A stretch of DNA of 19,595 nt from NCBI GenBank assembly GCA_905210545.1, contig CAJLXC010000030.1, positions 1 through 19,595 of the forward strand. The letters run 5' to 3'. Shown here piece after piece: positions 4,265-12,277 of this stretch (its first letter is position 1; each line of letters begins with the position of its first letter). The stretch comes from an uncultured Eubacteriales bacterium. GTDB taxonomy: Bacteria; Bacillota; Clostridia; Christensenellales; Borkfalkiaceae. A program made the position numbers and the translations under genes. The notes under the pieces were generated by a model. That model worked only from the letters and a program-made list of their open reading frames with translations, was not told where the DNA came from and made no database searches.

Positions 4265-5836
4265 TTACGCTTGTTCTTCGATTTCGTCTTCGTCTTTATC
4301 TTCGTCCAGACTTGCGGCGATCGCGATGTCGATTTCGTCTGCGTTGCAACCCGTTTCTCTGTTTTTAAACACCGTGAAATACACGATTGCGGATACCGCG
4401 AGGAGAGCGTAAGCGGTTATAACGATACCGAGTCCGTTCGCGCTGAACGTTCCTCCCGGGAAAATGATGTCCTTGACGCCGAAAACTTCCACGACGAGTA
4501 TAAGAACGGGCGTAACGTATTTAACCATAACGGCGAATATTTTGCCGAATTTGCCGAGATTGAGACCGTCGCCTTCGAGCGTTCTGAAAGTTTTCATCGG
4601 GTTGGATGTAAACTTGCCGTCTATAAACCAGCCGATAGCAAGGCACGAACCGAACGCGCAGACCGGCATAAGCACGGTGTTTGTCACCATATCGATAAAG
4701 TCGAGCCAGTTCTGACCGCAAAGCGTCATGGCGTCTTTACCGGTAATGGCGAACCCGAGCGAAATGCTGATGGGTACGGAAATCGCAAAGCAGATGAGCG
4801 CGACGATTAAAATAGCTTTCTTTCTGTGCACTTTGAACTTCTGAATAACGAATTGCGTAACCACTTCTAAAAGCGAAATAACGGAAGTGAGAGCCGCGAT
4901 AACGACCATTCCGAAGAAGAAGAACGACACAATATGACCGAGCGCGCCGAGGTTGTCGAACACGAGGGGCAACGACGAGAACAAAAGCATAATACCGCCG
5001 GTGCTGAGATTAGCTTCGGGATTGACGGCTTTGTAGTGATAAATCGCGGGGAAGACCGCAAGTCCCGCAAGCAACGCCACGAGCGTGTCGAAGATGCAGA
5101 TCATAATGACGGACTGCCCTACTTTTATGTTCTTGCCGGCGTAAGAGCCGTAAGAAACCATAATACCCATACCGAGCGAAAGCGAGAAGAACGCCTGACT
5201 CATAGCGGCAAGGATACCTTTAAAGCCTAACTGTGTAAAGTCGGGTTTAAGATAATACGAAAGACCGTCGTTGACGCCTTTTCCGAGACAGAGGCAGTAC
5301 ACCACGACCGCGACGAGAAGGATAAAAAGCGCGGGCATAAGCACTTTGCTTGCTTTTTCTATACCGCCCTTAACCCCCGCCATAACCACGACGAGCGCGA
5401 GAATGATAAATACGGCGGTGTAAAGAATAACTTCGCCGATATTGCCCGCGAACGACGAGAGAATTTCCGAATTCTTGTTAAACGAATTCATAGTGAACTT
5501 GACGGTATAACCGCCGAGAATAGAATAGTAACAGGTAATGAGAAGCGGAATGATTATGGCGAAAAGTCCTAACCAGCCGAGACCTTTGTTCGCTTTTTTA
5601 TAAGCGGAGACGGGGTTTGCCTGAGCGCGTTTGCCGAGATAAATCTCCGCGCACATAACTATGCTTCCGATGACGATAACGCTTAATATATAAACGAACA
5701 CGAAAGCCGCGCCGCCGTTCGCGCTCGTTTTATACGGGAAGCTCCAGAGATTGCCTAATCCTACCGCGGATCCCGCGGCGGCGAGAATAAAGCCTATGCC
5801 GCTTGCGAATCCGTTTCTCTTTTTAGTTTTTTCCAT
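4265..5836 (-). CDS. SNF-family (NSS) sodium-dependent transporter
   Basis: The 523-residue membrane protein is a neurotransmitter:sodium symporter family member (LeuT fold) that takes up an amino acid or related solute with Na+. Around residues 22-35 the unwound first transmembrane helix reads GSAVGLGNLWSFPY; by comparison with LeuT, A24, V25 and N29 are expected sodium ligands. About 12 hydrophobic segments follow, with conserved motifs such as AMSQAFFSLSLGMG in the middle. The substrate cannot be inferred. The last 15 residues are very acidic (DEDKDEDEIEEQA). A consensus promoter (5875-5903) precedes the gene, with AAAGGAAAA as a rather distant ribosome binding site. It sits between the chaperone operon and rpsU without functional connection that I can see. 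Confidence 0.93.
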   Translation of the reverse strand: MEKTKKRNGFASGIGFILAAAGSAVGLGNLWSFPYKTSANGGAAFVFVYILSVIVIGSIVMCAEIYLGKRAQANPVSAYKKANKGLGWLGLFAIIIPLLITCYYSILGGYTVKFTMNSFNKNSEILSSFAGNIGEVILYTAVFIILALVVVMAGVKGGIEKASKVLMPALFILLVAVVVYCLCLGKGVNDGLSYYLKPDFTQLGFKGILAAMSQAFFSLSLGMGIMVSYGSYAGKNIKVGQSVIMICIFDTLVALLAGLAVFPAIYHYKAVNPEANLSTGGIMLLFSSLPLVFDNLGALGHIVSFFFFGMVVIAALTSVISLLEVVTQFVIQKFKVHRKKAILIVALICFAISVPISISLGFAITGKDAMTLCGQNWLDFIDMVTNTVLMPVCAFGSCLAIGWFIDGKFTSNPMKTFRTLEGDGLNLGKFGKIFAVMVKYVTPVLILVVEVFGVKDIIFPGGTFSANGLGIVITAYALLAVSAIVYFTVFKNRETGCNADEIDIAIAASLDEDKDEDEIEEQA

Positions 5837-5874
5837 AACGTCTTTTTCCTTTATAAAGAAAATATAATAGATTT

Positions 5875-5903
5875 ATTTTAAACTTTTAAATGCAATATGT
5901 CAA
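5875..5903 (-). promoter_or_regulatory. Sigma-A promoter of the SNF transporter
   Basis: On the minus strand, -35 TTGACA (5898-5903) and -10 TAAAAT (5875-5880) have a 17-base spacer. The promoter begins just 11 bases after the terminator of the heat-shock operon, so the transporter is a separate transcription unit. Confidence 0.85.
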
Positions 5904-5914
5904 TCTTTTTGACG

Positions 5915-5944
5915 AAAAAAAAAGAAAAACCGCACGGGTTTTTC
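5915..5944 (-). terminator. Terminator of the hrcA-dnaK operon
   Basis: On the minus strand GAAAAACC and GGTTTTTC (5924-5931 with 5937-5944) form a perfect 8-bp stem with a 5-base loop, followed by nine T residues (5915-5923). It lies 26 bases after the HIT stop codon and ends the seven-gene operon. Confidence 0.9.
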
Positions 5945-5969
5945 TCGTTTTTAGTAATACTTCGCGCAA

Positions 5970-6311
5970 TTAAGCGGGCGTCCAGCCCATTTTCTGCCCC
6001 GAAAGTATATGGATATGCAAATGGAACACGCTTTGCCCTGCGTCGTCGCCCTGATTGATAACGAGTCTGTAACCGCCCTCTAATCCGAGTTCCTTTTTAA
6101 GCGCGGGAATCTTTTTAAAACAGCGTTTTAATATTTCGCTCTGTTCTTCGGTCATATCCGCAAGAAGCTTAAAGTGACTTTTGGGAATGCACAAAAAGTG
6201 GTTTTTCGCCTTCGGTTCGATGTCTTTGATGATAATCATATCGTCGTCTTCGTACACCTTGGCAGAAGGAATTTCGCCCGCGATTATCTTGCAAAACAAA
6301 CAATCTTTCAT
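5970..6311 (-). CDS. HIT family protein (HinT-like purine nucleoside phosphoramidase)
   Basis: The 113-residue product has the histidine-triad signature HLHIHIL with His97, His99 and His101, and the N-terminal CLFCKIIAGEIPS motif of HinT-type proteins. Such enzymes hydrolyse AMP linked to amines or lysine, acting as cytoplasmic dimers. The two N-terminal cysteines (C4, C7) occur in the zinc-binding subgroup, though the full zinc site was not traced. AAGGAG lies 6 bases before the ATG at 6311. The gene follows mtaB after 21 bases and is the last gene of the heat-shock operon. This location is seen in other Clostridia, but its tie to the stress response is unclear. Confidence 0.93.
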   Translation of the reverse strand: MKDCLFCKIIAGEIPSAKVYEDDDMIIIKDIEPKAKNHFLCIPKSHFKLLADMTEEQSEILKRCFKKIPALKKELGLEGGYRLVINQGDDAGQSVFHLHIHILSGQKMGWTPA

Positions 6312-6332
6312 AAAAATCTCCTTATATATAAA

Positions 6333-7568
6333 TTATACTAATTCTGCGATCGCGCCGTCCGCGTAGCCTTTTATAACCCGCGCACAGACAGACGAACCTT
6401 CGCAATTACAGCCTTTTACGTAAAGCCTTAAATAGTTGCCCGTATACCCCGCGGTATAACCGTCTTTTTCTTCTTCCGGCAAAAAAGAAAGAATTTTTCC
6501 CGTTTCTCTTTTAACGAAATCGGATTTTATTTTTTCTTTTATTTCAAGCAGCTTGTCAAGTCTTCGTTTTTTAACGGCGTAGGGCAAATCTTTCATTTTA
6601 TAAGCCGCCGTGCCGCTTCTCGGACTGTAAATAAAAGGATGAATATCCGTAAACCCCGCTTTTTCTATCAGCGAGAGCGTAGCGGAAAAATCTTCTTCCG
6701 TTTCCGTCGGGAAACCCGCTATCACGTCGGTAGTGATACCCGCGTCGGGGAAAAATTTTCTGACAAGCTCCGTCTTTTCGAGAAATTCCCGCGCGGTGTA
6801 GTGCCTGTTCATTTTTTTCAGCACAGCGTCCGAACCCGATTGCAGCGACAAATGAAAATGCGGCGCAAAATCGTATAGATTTTTACACGCGTTCAAAAAC
6901 TCTTCGGTTATCACCCTTGCTTCGAGCGAGCCGAGCCGTATACGCGTTTTAACGTCTTTCAGCTTTTCGAGCAAGCCCGCAAGCGAAAGCCCCCGATATT
7001 CGTAATCGGATAAGTCGATGCCGGTTATGACGGCTTCTTTCGCGCCCGCCGCGATTATCTCTTCTTTGATTTTTTCGGGATCTCTGCTTCTGCTTCTTCC
7101 CCTTAAATAAGGTATAATGCAATACGAACAGAAGTTGTCGCAACCGTCCTGCACTTTTATAAACGCGCGTTTTTTAAGCGTTTTTATGGGAGTAAGCTCT
7201 TCAAAAACCTTATCGTGCGGAAAAATCATTTCTCCCGAAGCGTCTAAAAATTCGAGTATCTTATTTTTGCCGAACACGCCCGTAACGAGATATTTATCCG
7301 ATTTAATTTTAAAACTTTCGGGATTTTTCTCGGCGGCGCAGCCTGTAAAAATAATCTTCGCCTCGGGGTTTAATTTCGTTATGCGGCTTGCGGTCTGCCG
7401 TGATTTTTTCTCCGCTTCCGCGGTAACGGCACAGGTGTTGACGATATACACGTCCGCCTTTTCGAGCTTATCCGAAACCTCGTACCCGCGCTCCGTAAGC
7501 CCGGCGATCAACGCTTCGCTTTCGCAACCGTTGACCTTGCAGCCGAGCGTAAACACAACCGCCTTCAT
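6333..7568 (-). CDS. mtaB: tRNA t6A37 methylthiotransferase MtaB
   Basis: The 411-residue radical-SAM enzyme turns t6A37 into ms2t6A in tRNAs that read ANN codons. The N-terminal methylthiotransferase domain has the cluster cysteines C10, C46 and C77. The radical-SAM motif CDNFCSYC provides C143, C147 and C150 for the second 4Fe-4S cluster. The middle part includes LGSLEARVI and HLSLQSGSD, and a C-terminal TRAM-like segment follows. The opening FTLGCKVNGCESE is characteristic of MtaB and not of MiaB or RimO. Its ATG overlaps the prmA stop in ATGA, so translation is coupled. In Bacillus subtilis the homologue (yqeV) lies in the same operon, but with rsmE in between. Confidence 0.95.
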   Translation of the reverse strand: MKAVVFTLGCKVNGCESEALIAGLTERGYEVSDKLEKADVYIVNTCAVTAEAEKKSRQTASRITKLNPEAKIIFTGCAAEKNPESFKIKSDKYLVTGVFGKNKILEFLDASGEMIFPHDKVFEELTPIKTLKKRAFIKVQDGCDNFCSYCIIPYLRGRSRSRDPEKIKEEIIAAGAKEAVITGIDLSDYEYRGLSLAGLLEKLKDVKTRIRLGSLEARVITEEFLNACKNLYDFAPHFHLSLQSGSDAVLKKMNRHYTAREFLEKTELVRKFFPDAGITTDVIAGFPTETEEDFSATLSLIEKAGFTDIHPFIYSPRSGTAAYKMKDLPYAVKKRRLDKLLEIKEKIKSDFVKRETGKILSFLPEEEKDGYTAGYTGNYLRLYVKGCNCEGSSVCARVIKGYADGAIAELV

Positions 7569-8506
7569 AAGCTTACCGTTCCCTTAAAGACGAGTGCCGC
7601 CCATTCTCCGCGGACTTTTTTATCCGCCGGAATAAACCCCGCTTTTTTATACGCTTCGATAACCTTATCCGTTCTGTCGGTAAGAATACCGCTTAAAATA
7701 ATCGTGCCGCCGCCTGTAAGGTTTCCGCCGATGAACGGAGCAAACGCGATAAGCGCTTCCGCCATAATGTTGCACACTATAACGTCGCCCTTGACCGTGT
7801 TGTCGTCCAGAAGGTTTTTAAGCAGAACCTCCGCGTTTTTAACGCCGTTCAGCTCGCAATTTTTAAGGCTTGCTTCGTATGCGCATTCGTCGATATCGGT
7901 CATCACGACCTTTTTCGCGCCGAGCTTGCTCGCCGCAATGCCTAAAATTCCGCTGCCGCAACCCACGTCTAAAACGACGTCGTTTTCGTTGACGTATTTT
8001 TCTAAAAACTCCACGCACATAGACGTCGTTTCGTGTTCGCCCGTGCCGAACGCCATATTAGAGCCTATTATAACCGTTTCTTCTTTTGGCTTTTTATCGT
8101 ATTTAATCCATTCGGGAACGACGACTATTCTGCCTATATGTATGGGTTTGAAATGTTCTTTCCACTGTTCGCGCCAGAGGTCGCCGTCTATTTCTCTTTT
8201 ATACGCTTCGAGCGAGCCTAAATCGAACGGACTGTTTTTTTTCAGTTCGATAAGTCTTTTTTCTATCTCGCCCGTACGAGCCGCGGCGTTTTCCGATTTA
8301 AAATACGCTTTCACGAGAACGGTTTTATCTTTTTTATAAAGATCCTCGTCTGCGTAATCCCACGTTTTGCCTTTCTTTTCAAGGTCGATAACGTCTTCTA
8401 TATCGCTTATCGCAACGCCCTCTTCGGTATATTCGGAAAGAATATCCGCGACCAGGTCGCCGCCGTCGTGCGTCGTGTGAATGGTGAGTTCGATGTATTT
8501 AGTCAT
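7565..8506 (-). CDS. prmA: Ribosomal protein L11 methyltransferase
   Basis: The 313-residue enzyme uses S-adenosylmethionine to methylate ribosomal protein L11. An N-terminal L11-recognition domain (about 1-130) precedes a class I methyltransferase domain. The FGTGEHETT motif (about 153-161), the SAM-binding VGCGSG (181-186) and the NIMAE active-site motif (246-250, N-I/L-L-A in most relatives) are visible. The gene starts 16 bases after dnaJ with only a weak, distant AAGGA as ribosome binding site, and overlaps mtaB by 4 bases at its end. The dnaJ-prmA linkage is conserved in Firmicutes. Confidence 0.95.
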   Translation of the reverse strand: MTKYIELTIHTTHDGGDLVADILSEYTEEGVAISDIEDVIDLEKKGKTWDYADEDLYKKDKTVLVKAYFKSENAAARTGEIEKRLIELKKNSPFDLGSLEAYKREIDGDLWREQWKEHFKPIHIGRIVVVPEWIKYDKKPKEETVIIGSNMAFGTGEHETTSMCVEFLEKYVNENDVVLDVGCGSGILGIAASKLGAKKVVMTDIDECAYEASLKNCELNGVKNAEVLLKNLLDDNTVKGDVIVCNIMAEALIAFAPFIGGNLTGGGTIILSGILTDRTDKVIEAYKKAGFIPADKKVRGEWAALVFKGTVSL

Positions 8507-8522
8507 AATTTAATATTTATCC

Positions 8523-9674
8523 TTAATACGGATCGGTACCGTACATAGCGGACATATTCTCTCTGTATTGTTTCATTCCGGAGCATTGTTTAACGTCTAT
8601 CTGCGACTGCAAATCCGTAAACGCCTGCTTCTGCGCTTTGGTAAGCTTGGTGGGAATTTCTACCGTGACTTCTATATAAAGGTCGCCCGTGCCGCGGTTG
8701 GTTTTTATGCCTTTGCCGCGCACGAAAAAGATTTTGCCGCTCTGAGTTCCTTCGGGTATCGTATACTCCATAATATCGTCGATAAGCGGCACTTTAACCG
8801 TTCCGCCGAGCGCGGCGGTCGTCACGCTTATAGGCACGTTTACGTAAAGGTCGAAGTTTTTACGTCTGAACAGCTTGCTCGGCTCGACCTTGATAACAAC
8901 GATAAGGTCGCCCGCTTCGCCGCCGTTTTTAGACGCTTCTCCAAAGCCCGGCTTTCTTAAATAACTGCCCGTATCCGCGCCCGCGGGTATGGTAAGCGTA
9001 ACCTTGGTGGAAACTTTGGTATAGCCCTTTCCTTTGCAATCGGGGCAGGCTTCTATAATCTTTTTGCCCGTGCCTTTGCACTCGTCGCAGGGGCGAACGG
9101 ATACCGAACGGAAAAATCCGTTGGACGTGCTATACTGTACCTGTCCCGTGCCGCCGCACTTGGGGCATGTCTGATAAGCCGTGCCGCCCTTCGCGCCCGT
9201 GCCTTTGCAGGAAGAACAAGGTTGATTTCTCGAATACACGACTTCTCTCGAACAGCCTTTTGCCGCGTCGAGAAAAGACAGCGAAACTTCTAACGTTACG
9301 TCGTCGCCTTTGGTTTTGGTCTGCGTTTTTCTGCCGCTTCCTCCGCCGCCGAAGCCGCCGAATATATCTCCGAAAATATCCTCGAACCCGCCGCCCGAAA
9401 AGCCCGAAAACCCGGAAAATCCGCCCGCGCCGTTTCCGCCGCCAAAGCCGCCCATTCCGGGATGCTCGCGTTCGAAATCGTATTGTTTTCTCTTTTTATC
9501 GTCGGACAGAACTTCGTTGGCTTCGTTGATTTCCTTAAACTTCTCCGCGGCTTCTTTATCGCCGGGGTGAAGGTCGGGGTGATATTTTTTAACGAGAACC
9601 CTGTACGCTTTTTTAATATCGTCCGACGAGGCGTTTTTGTCAACGCCTAAAATCGAATAGTAATCTTTTGCCAT
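8523..9674 (-). CDS. dnaJ: Chaperone DnaJ (Hsp40, type I)
   Basis: The 383-residue co-chaperone stimulates DnaK ATPase and delivers unfolded substrates. The J domain has HPD at 32-34, followed by a Gly/Phe-rich linker (about 72-115). Four CxxCxGxG zinc repeats follow, with C153/C156, C170/C173, C196/C199 and C210/C213, then the two C-terminal substrate-binding beta domains. The start MAKDYYSILG at 9674 has AGGA 8 bases upstream; the frame stays open for 7 further codons. It is the full-length type I form. An 88-base gap with a long perfect hairpin separates it from dnaK. Confidence 0.97.
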   Translation of the reverse strand: MAKDYYSILGVDKNASSDDIKKAYRVLVKKYHPDLHPGDKEAAEKFKEINEANEVLSDDKKRKQYDFEREHPGMGGFGGGNGAGGFSGFSGFSGGGFEDIFGDIFGGFGGGGSGRKTQTKTKGDDVTLEVSLSFLDAAKGCSREVVYSRNQPCSSCKGTGAKGGTAYQTCPKCGGTGQVQYSTSNGFFRSVSVRPCDECKGTGKKIIEACPDCKGKGYTKVSTKVTLTIPAGADTGSYLRKPGFGEASKNGGEAGDLIVVIKVEPSKLFRRKNFDLYVNVPISVTTAALGGTVKVPLIDDIMEYTIPEGTQSGKIFFVRGKGIKTNRGTGDLYIEVTVEIPTKLTKAQKQAFTDLQSQIDVKQCSGMKQYRENMSAMYGTDPY

Positions 9675-9698
9675 AAAATTTTCCTGTTTTAGCACAAA

Positions 9699-9725
9699 CT
9701 GAAAGGCACGATTCGTGCCTTTCAG
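9699..9725 (-). promoter_or_regulatory. Perfect 13-bp hairpin between dnaK and dnaJ
   Basis: CTGAAAGGCACGA (9699-9711) and TCGTGCCTTTCAG (9713-9725) are exact complements with one base between them. On the minus strand the tail is TTTGTGC, too poor in T for a strong terminator. It could partly terminate transcription or block 3' decay of the hrcA-grpE-dnaK portion, lowering dnaJ expression relative to dnaK. Confidence 0.6.
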
Positions 9726-9762
9726 CGTGATTTTTAATAGTTAAGTTATATTACGATAAGCG

Positions 9763-11568
9763 TTATTGCTGATCTCCGCCCTGATGGAATTCGGTGCCGT
9801 CTGCGCCCTGATCGGGGTTTGCGCCGCCGTTCGGATTAGCCTGCTGATATACTTTGGCAAAAACTTCCTGCGATACGGAAGAGAGGGCTTCGAACGCTTT
9901 ATCCATTCTGTCTTTGTCGTTGGATTCGAGTTCGGTCTTGGCGGTTTTGATTTCGCTTTCGAGCTTTGCCTTGTCTTCTTCGGAAAGTTTATCTCCGAGA
10001 TCCTTGATGGATTTTTCCACGGTGAAGATCATTCCGTCGAGCTTATTGTGGGAATCTACCGATTCTTTACGTTTTTTATCCTCTTCTTCGTACTGTTTCG
10101 CTTCGTTCACGGCTTTATCGATATCCGCTTCGGAAAGGTTTGTAGAAGAAGTAATCGTGATGTTCTGGCTCTTGCCCGTTCCGAGGTCTTTAGCGGAAAC
10201 GTTGACTATGCCGTTTGCGTCTATATCGAAGGTAACTTCTATCTGCGGTATTCCGCGCGGCGCGGGAGCAATGCCCGTCAGCTCGAAACGACCGAGCGTC
10301 TTGTTGTCTTTTGCGAATTCTCTTTCGCCCTGCAGAATATGAATATCTACCTGAGTCTGATTATCCGCGGCGGTGGAGAACACCTGCGACTTCTTGACGG
10401 GGATAGTGGTATTTCTTTCTATAAGCTTGGTGCATACGCCGCCGAGAGTTTCTATACCCAAAGACAACGGCGTTACGTCGAGAAGAAGAACGTCTTTCAC
10501 TTCGCCGGAAAGCACGCCGCCCTGAATAGCCGCGCCTATCGCCACGCATTCGTCGGGGTTGATGCCCTTGAACGGTTCTTTGCCGGTGAGCTGTCTTACT
10601 TTGTCGATAACCGCGGGAATTCTCGTCGAGCCGCCGACTAATATAACCTTATCGATGTCGGAATAAGAAAGTTTCGCGTCGTTCATCGCTTTGGTCATCG
10701 GTTCTACCGTCGCTTCTACCAAATCGGACGTCAACGCGTCGAATTTCTGTTTGGTAAGGTTGATGTCGAGATGCTTGGGACCCGTTGCGTCTGCGGTGAT
10801 GAAAGGCAGGTTAACGTTGGTGCTGCTCATGCCTGAAAGCTCTATCTTCGCTTTTTCCGCGGCTTCTTTAAGTCTTTGCATTGCGAGCTTGTCGCCCGAA
10901 AGATCGATACCCTCTTTCGCCTTGAATTCGGAAACGAGGTAATCCATTACTCTTTTATCGAAGTCGTCGCCGCCGAGCTTGCAGTTACCGTTGGTCGCGA
11001 GAACTTCGAACACTCCGTCGCCTATTTCCATAACGGAAACGTCGAACGTTCCGCCGCCGAGGTCGTAAATAATGACTTTCTGCGTTTTACCTTCTTTATC
11101 GAGTCCGTAAGCGAGAGCCGCCGCGGTAGGTTCGTTTATGATACGCAAAACGTTGAGTCCCGCGATTTTGCCCGCGTCTTTCGTTGCCTGTCTCTGACTG
11201 TCGGTAAAATACGCAGGGCAAGTGATTACCGCGTCTTTTACTTCGCCGCCGAGATAAGCTTCCGCGTCCTTTTTGAGCTTGGTAAGAATCATAGCGGAAA
11301 TTTCCTGCGGGGTATAGCCTTTGCCGTCGATTTCCACTTTATAATTTTCGCCCATATGACGTTTGATGGAAGAAACGGTTCTGTCGGGGTTGGATACCGC
11401 CTGACGTTTCGCCACCTGACCTACGAGTCTTTCGCCGTCTTTATTGAACGCCACTACGGACGGGGTCGTTCTTGAGCCTTCTGCGTTTGCTATTACAACG
11501 GGTTCGCCGTTTTCCATAACGGCTACGCACGAGTTTGTCGTTCCTAAATCAATACCGATTGTTTTCAT
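9763..11568 (-). CDS. dnaK: Chaperone DnaK (Hsp70)
   Basis: The 601-residue ATP-dependent chaperone starts MKTIGIDLGTTNSC. Its nucleotide-binding domain contains DLGTTNSC (7-14), DLGGGTFDVSV (169-179) and ILVGGSTRIPAV. The substrate-binding domain and helical lid follow, ending in a Gly/Gln-rich tail (NPDQGADGTEFHQGGDQQ). It lacks the extra segment found in the first quarter of Gram-negative DnaK, which supports a Gram-positive host. The start at 11568 is preceded by AAGGAG with 9 bases between; the frame extends 22 codons upstream without a matching site. It works with DnaJ and GrpE of the same operon. Perfect hairpins lie in the gaps on both sides. Confidence 0.98.
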   Translation of the reverse strand: MKTIGIDLGTTNSCVAVMENGEPVVIANAEGSRTTPSVVAFNKDGERLVGQVAKRQAVSNPDRTVSSIKRHMGENYKVEIDGKGYTPQEISAMILTKLKKDAEAYLGGEVKDAVITCPAYFTDSQRQATKDAGKIAGLNVLRIINEPTAAALAYGLDKEGKTQKVIIYDLGGGTFDVSVMEIGDGVFEVLATNGNCKLGGDDFDKRVMDYLVSEFKAKEGIDLSGDKLAMQRLKEAAEKAKIELSGMSSTNVNLPFITADATGPKHLDINLTKQKFDALTSDLVEATVEPMTKAMNDAKLSYSDIDKVILVGGSTRIPAVIDKVRQLTGKEPFKGINPDECVAIGAAIQGGVLSGEVKDVLLLDVTPLSLGIETLGGVCTKLIERNTTIPVKKSQVFSTAADNQTQVDIHILQGEREFAKDNKTLGRFELTGIAPAPRGIPQIEVTFDIDANGIVNVSAKDLGTGKSQNITITSSTNLSEADIDKAVNEAKQYEEEDKKRKESVDSHNKLDGMIFTVEKSIKDLGDKLSEEDKAKLESEIKTAKTELESNDKDRMDKAFEALSSVSQEVFAKVYQQANPNGGANPDQGADGTEFHQGGDQQ

Positions 11569-11614
11569 AATTCTTTTCTCCTTATATATTTTTATAATGT
11601 ATTTTTTCGTGTTC

Positions 11615-11636
11615 CGTTGCGGAAATATCCGCAACG
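11615..11636 (-). promoter_or_regulatory. Perfect 9-bp hairpin between grpE and dnaK
   Basis: CGTTGCGGA (11615-11623) and TCCGCAACG (11628-11636) pair perfectly over loop AATA. On the minus strand it is followed by GAACACGAAAA, without a T tract, so it is not a terminator. It lies about 47 bases before dnaK and could stabilise the 5' end of a processed dnaK mRNA (inference). Confidence 0.55.
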
Positions 11637-11650
11637 CGTTTTTGCCTTTT

Positions 11651-12226
11651 TTATTTTATAACGCTCACTTTCGCATAGCGTATTACCTTGTCTTTAAGCC
11701 TGTATCCTTTTTCAAACACCTGCTTTACCGTGTCGCTCGTATCGCCTTCGCCTTTCTCTACCTGCATCACCGCTTCCGCAACGTTGGGGTCGAACGGCTC
11801 GCCCGCGGGATCGATTTCTTCTATATCCATTCCCTTAAGCGTTTCGTCGTACTTGCGCTTTATCGCCTTTATGCCTTCCTGCGTTTTTTCGTCAAGACCC
11901 AAGTCCAAAGCTCTGTCGAGATTATCTCCGACCGGCAGAATTTTTACCACCACGCTGGAAATGCCTTCGTTGAAAGCTTCCTGCCAGAGTCTGGCGTTAC
12001 GCTTTTTATAATTGTCGAACTCCGCAACGTTTCTGAGCCATTTATCCTTATACTCGGCAACCTGTTTTTTGAGTTCTTCCGTCTCCCGTTCCGCCTCGCT
12101 TTTTTCGGGCGTTTCGGGCAAAGCTTCTTCTACAACGGGTTCTTCCGTTTCGGGAATCGCTTCTTCCTGTATCGTTTCTTCCGCGTTTTCTGCGGGTTCG
12201 ACTTTTTTACGTTCTTTTTCGCTCAT
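11651..12226 (-). CDS. grpE: Nucleotide exchange factor GrpE
   Basis: The 191-residue protein releases ADP from DnaK. The N-terminal 45 residues are acidic and low in complexity (Glu/Pro-rich), as is usual. A long coiled-coil helix follows (RETEELKKQVAEYKDKWLRNVAEFDNYKKR). The C-terminal beta domain has the family motifs ILPVGDNLDRAL and VEKGEGDTSDTVKQVFEKGY. AAGGAC lies 8 bases before the ATG at 12226. It stands between hrcA (51-base gap) and dnaK (82-base gap). Confidence 0.96.
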   Translation of the reverse strand: MSEKERKKVEPAENAEETIQEEAIPETEEPVVEEALPETPEKSEAERETEELKKQVAEYKDKWLRNVAEFDNYKKRNARLWQEAFNEGISSVVVKILPVGDNLDRALDLGLDEKTQEGIKAIKRKYDETLKGMDIEEIDPAGEPFDPNVAEAVMQVEKGEGDTSDTVKQVFEKGYRLKDKVIRYAKVSVIK

Positions 12227-12277
12227 TTTTTCGTCCTTATAATTTTAATGATTTTTATAACGTTTCGCGCTTTTGCG

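Noticed and set aside
3731..4810. Long plus-strand frame of 359 residues
   Set aside because: It runs antisense through rpsU, its promoter and the transporter gene; the product is a composition artefact.
9296..9643. Frames on both strands across dnaJ
   Set aside because: They are shadows of the Gly/Phe-rich region of dnaJ with biased composition.
9766..10641. Long plus-strand frame of 291 residues antisense to dnaK
   Set aside because: Antisense open frames are common opposite dnaK because of its codon bias; there is no ribosome binding site and no recognisable domain.
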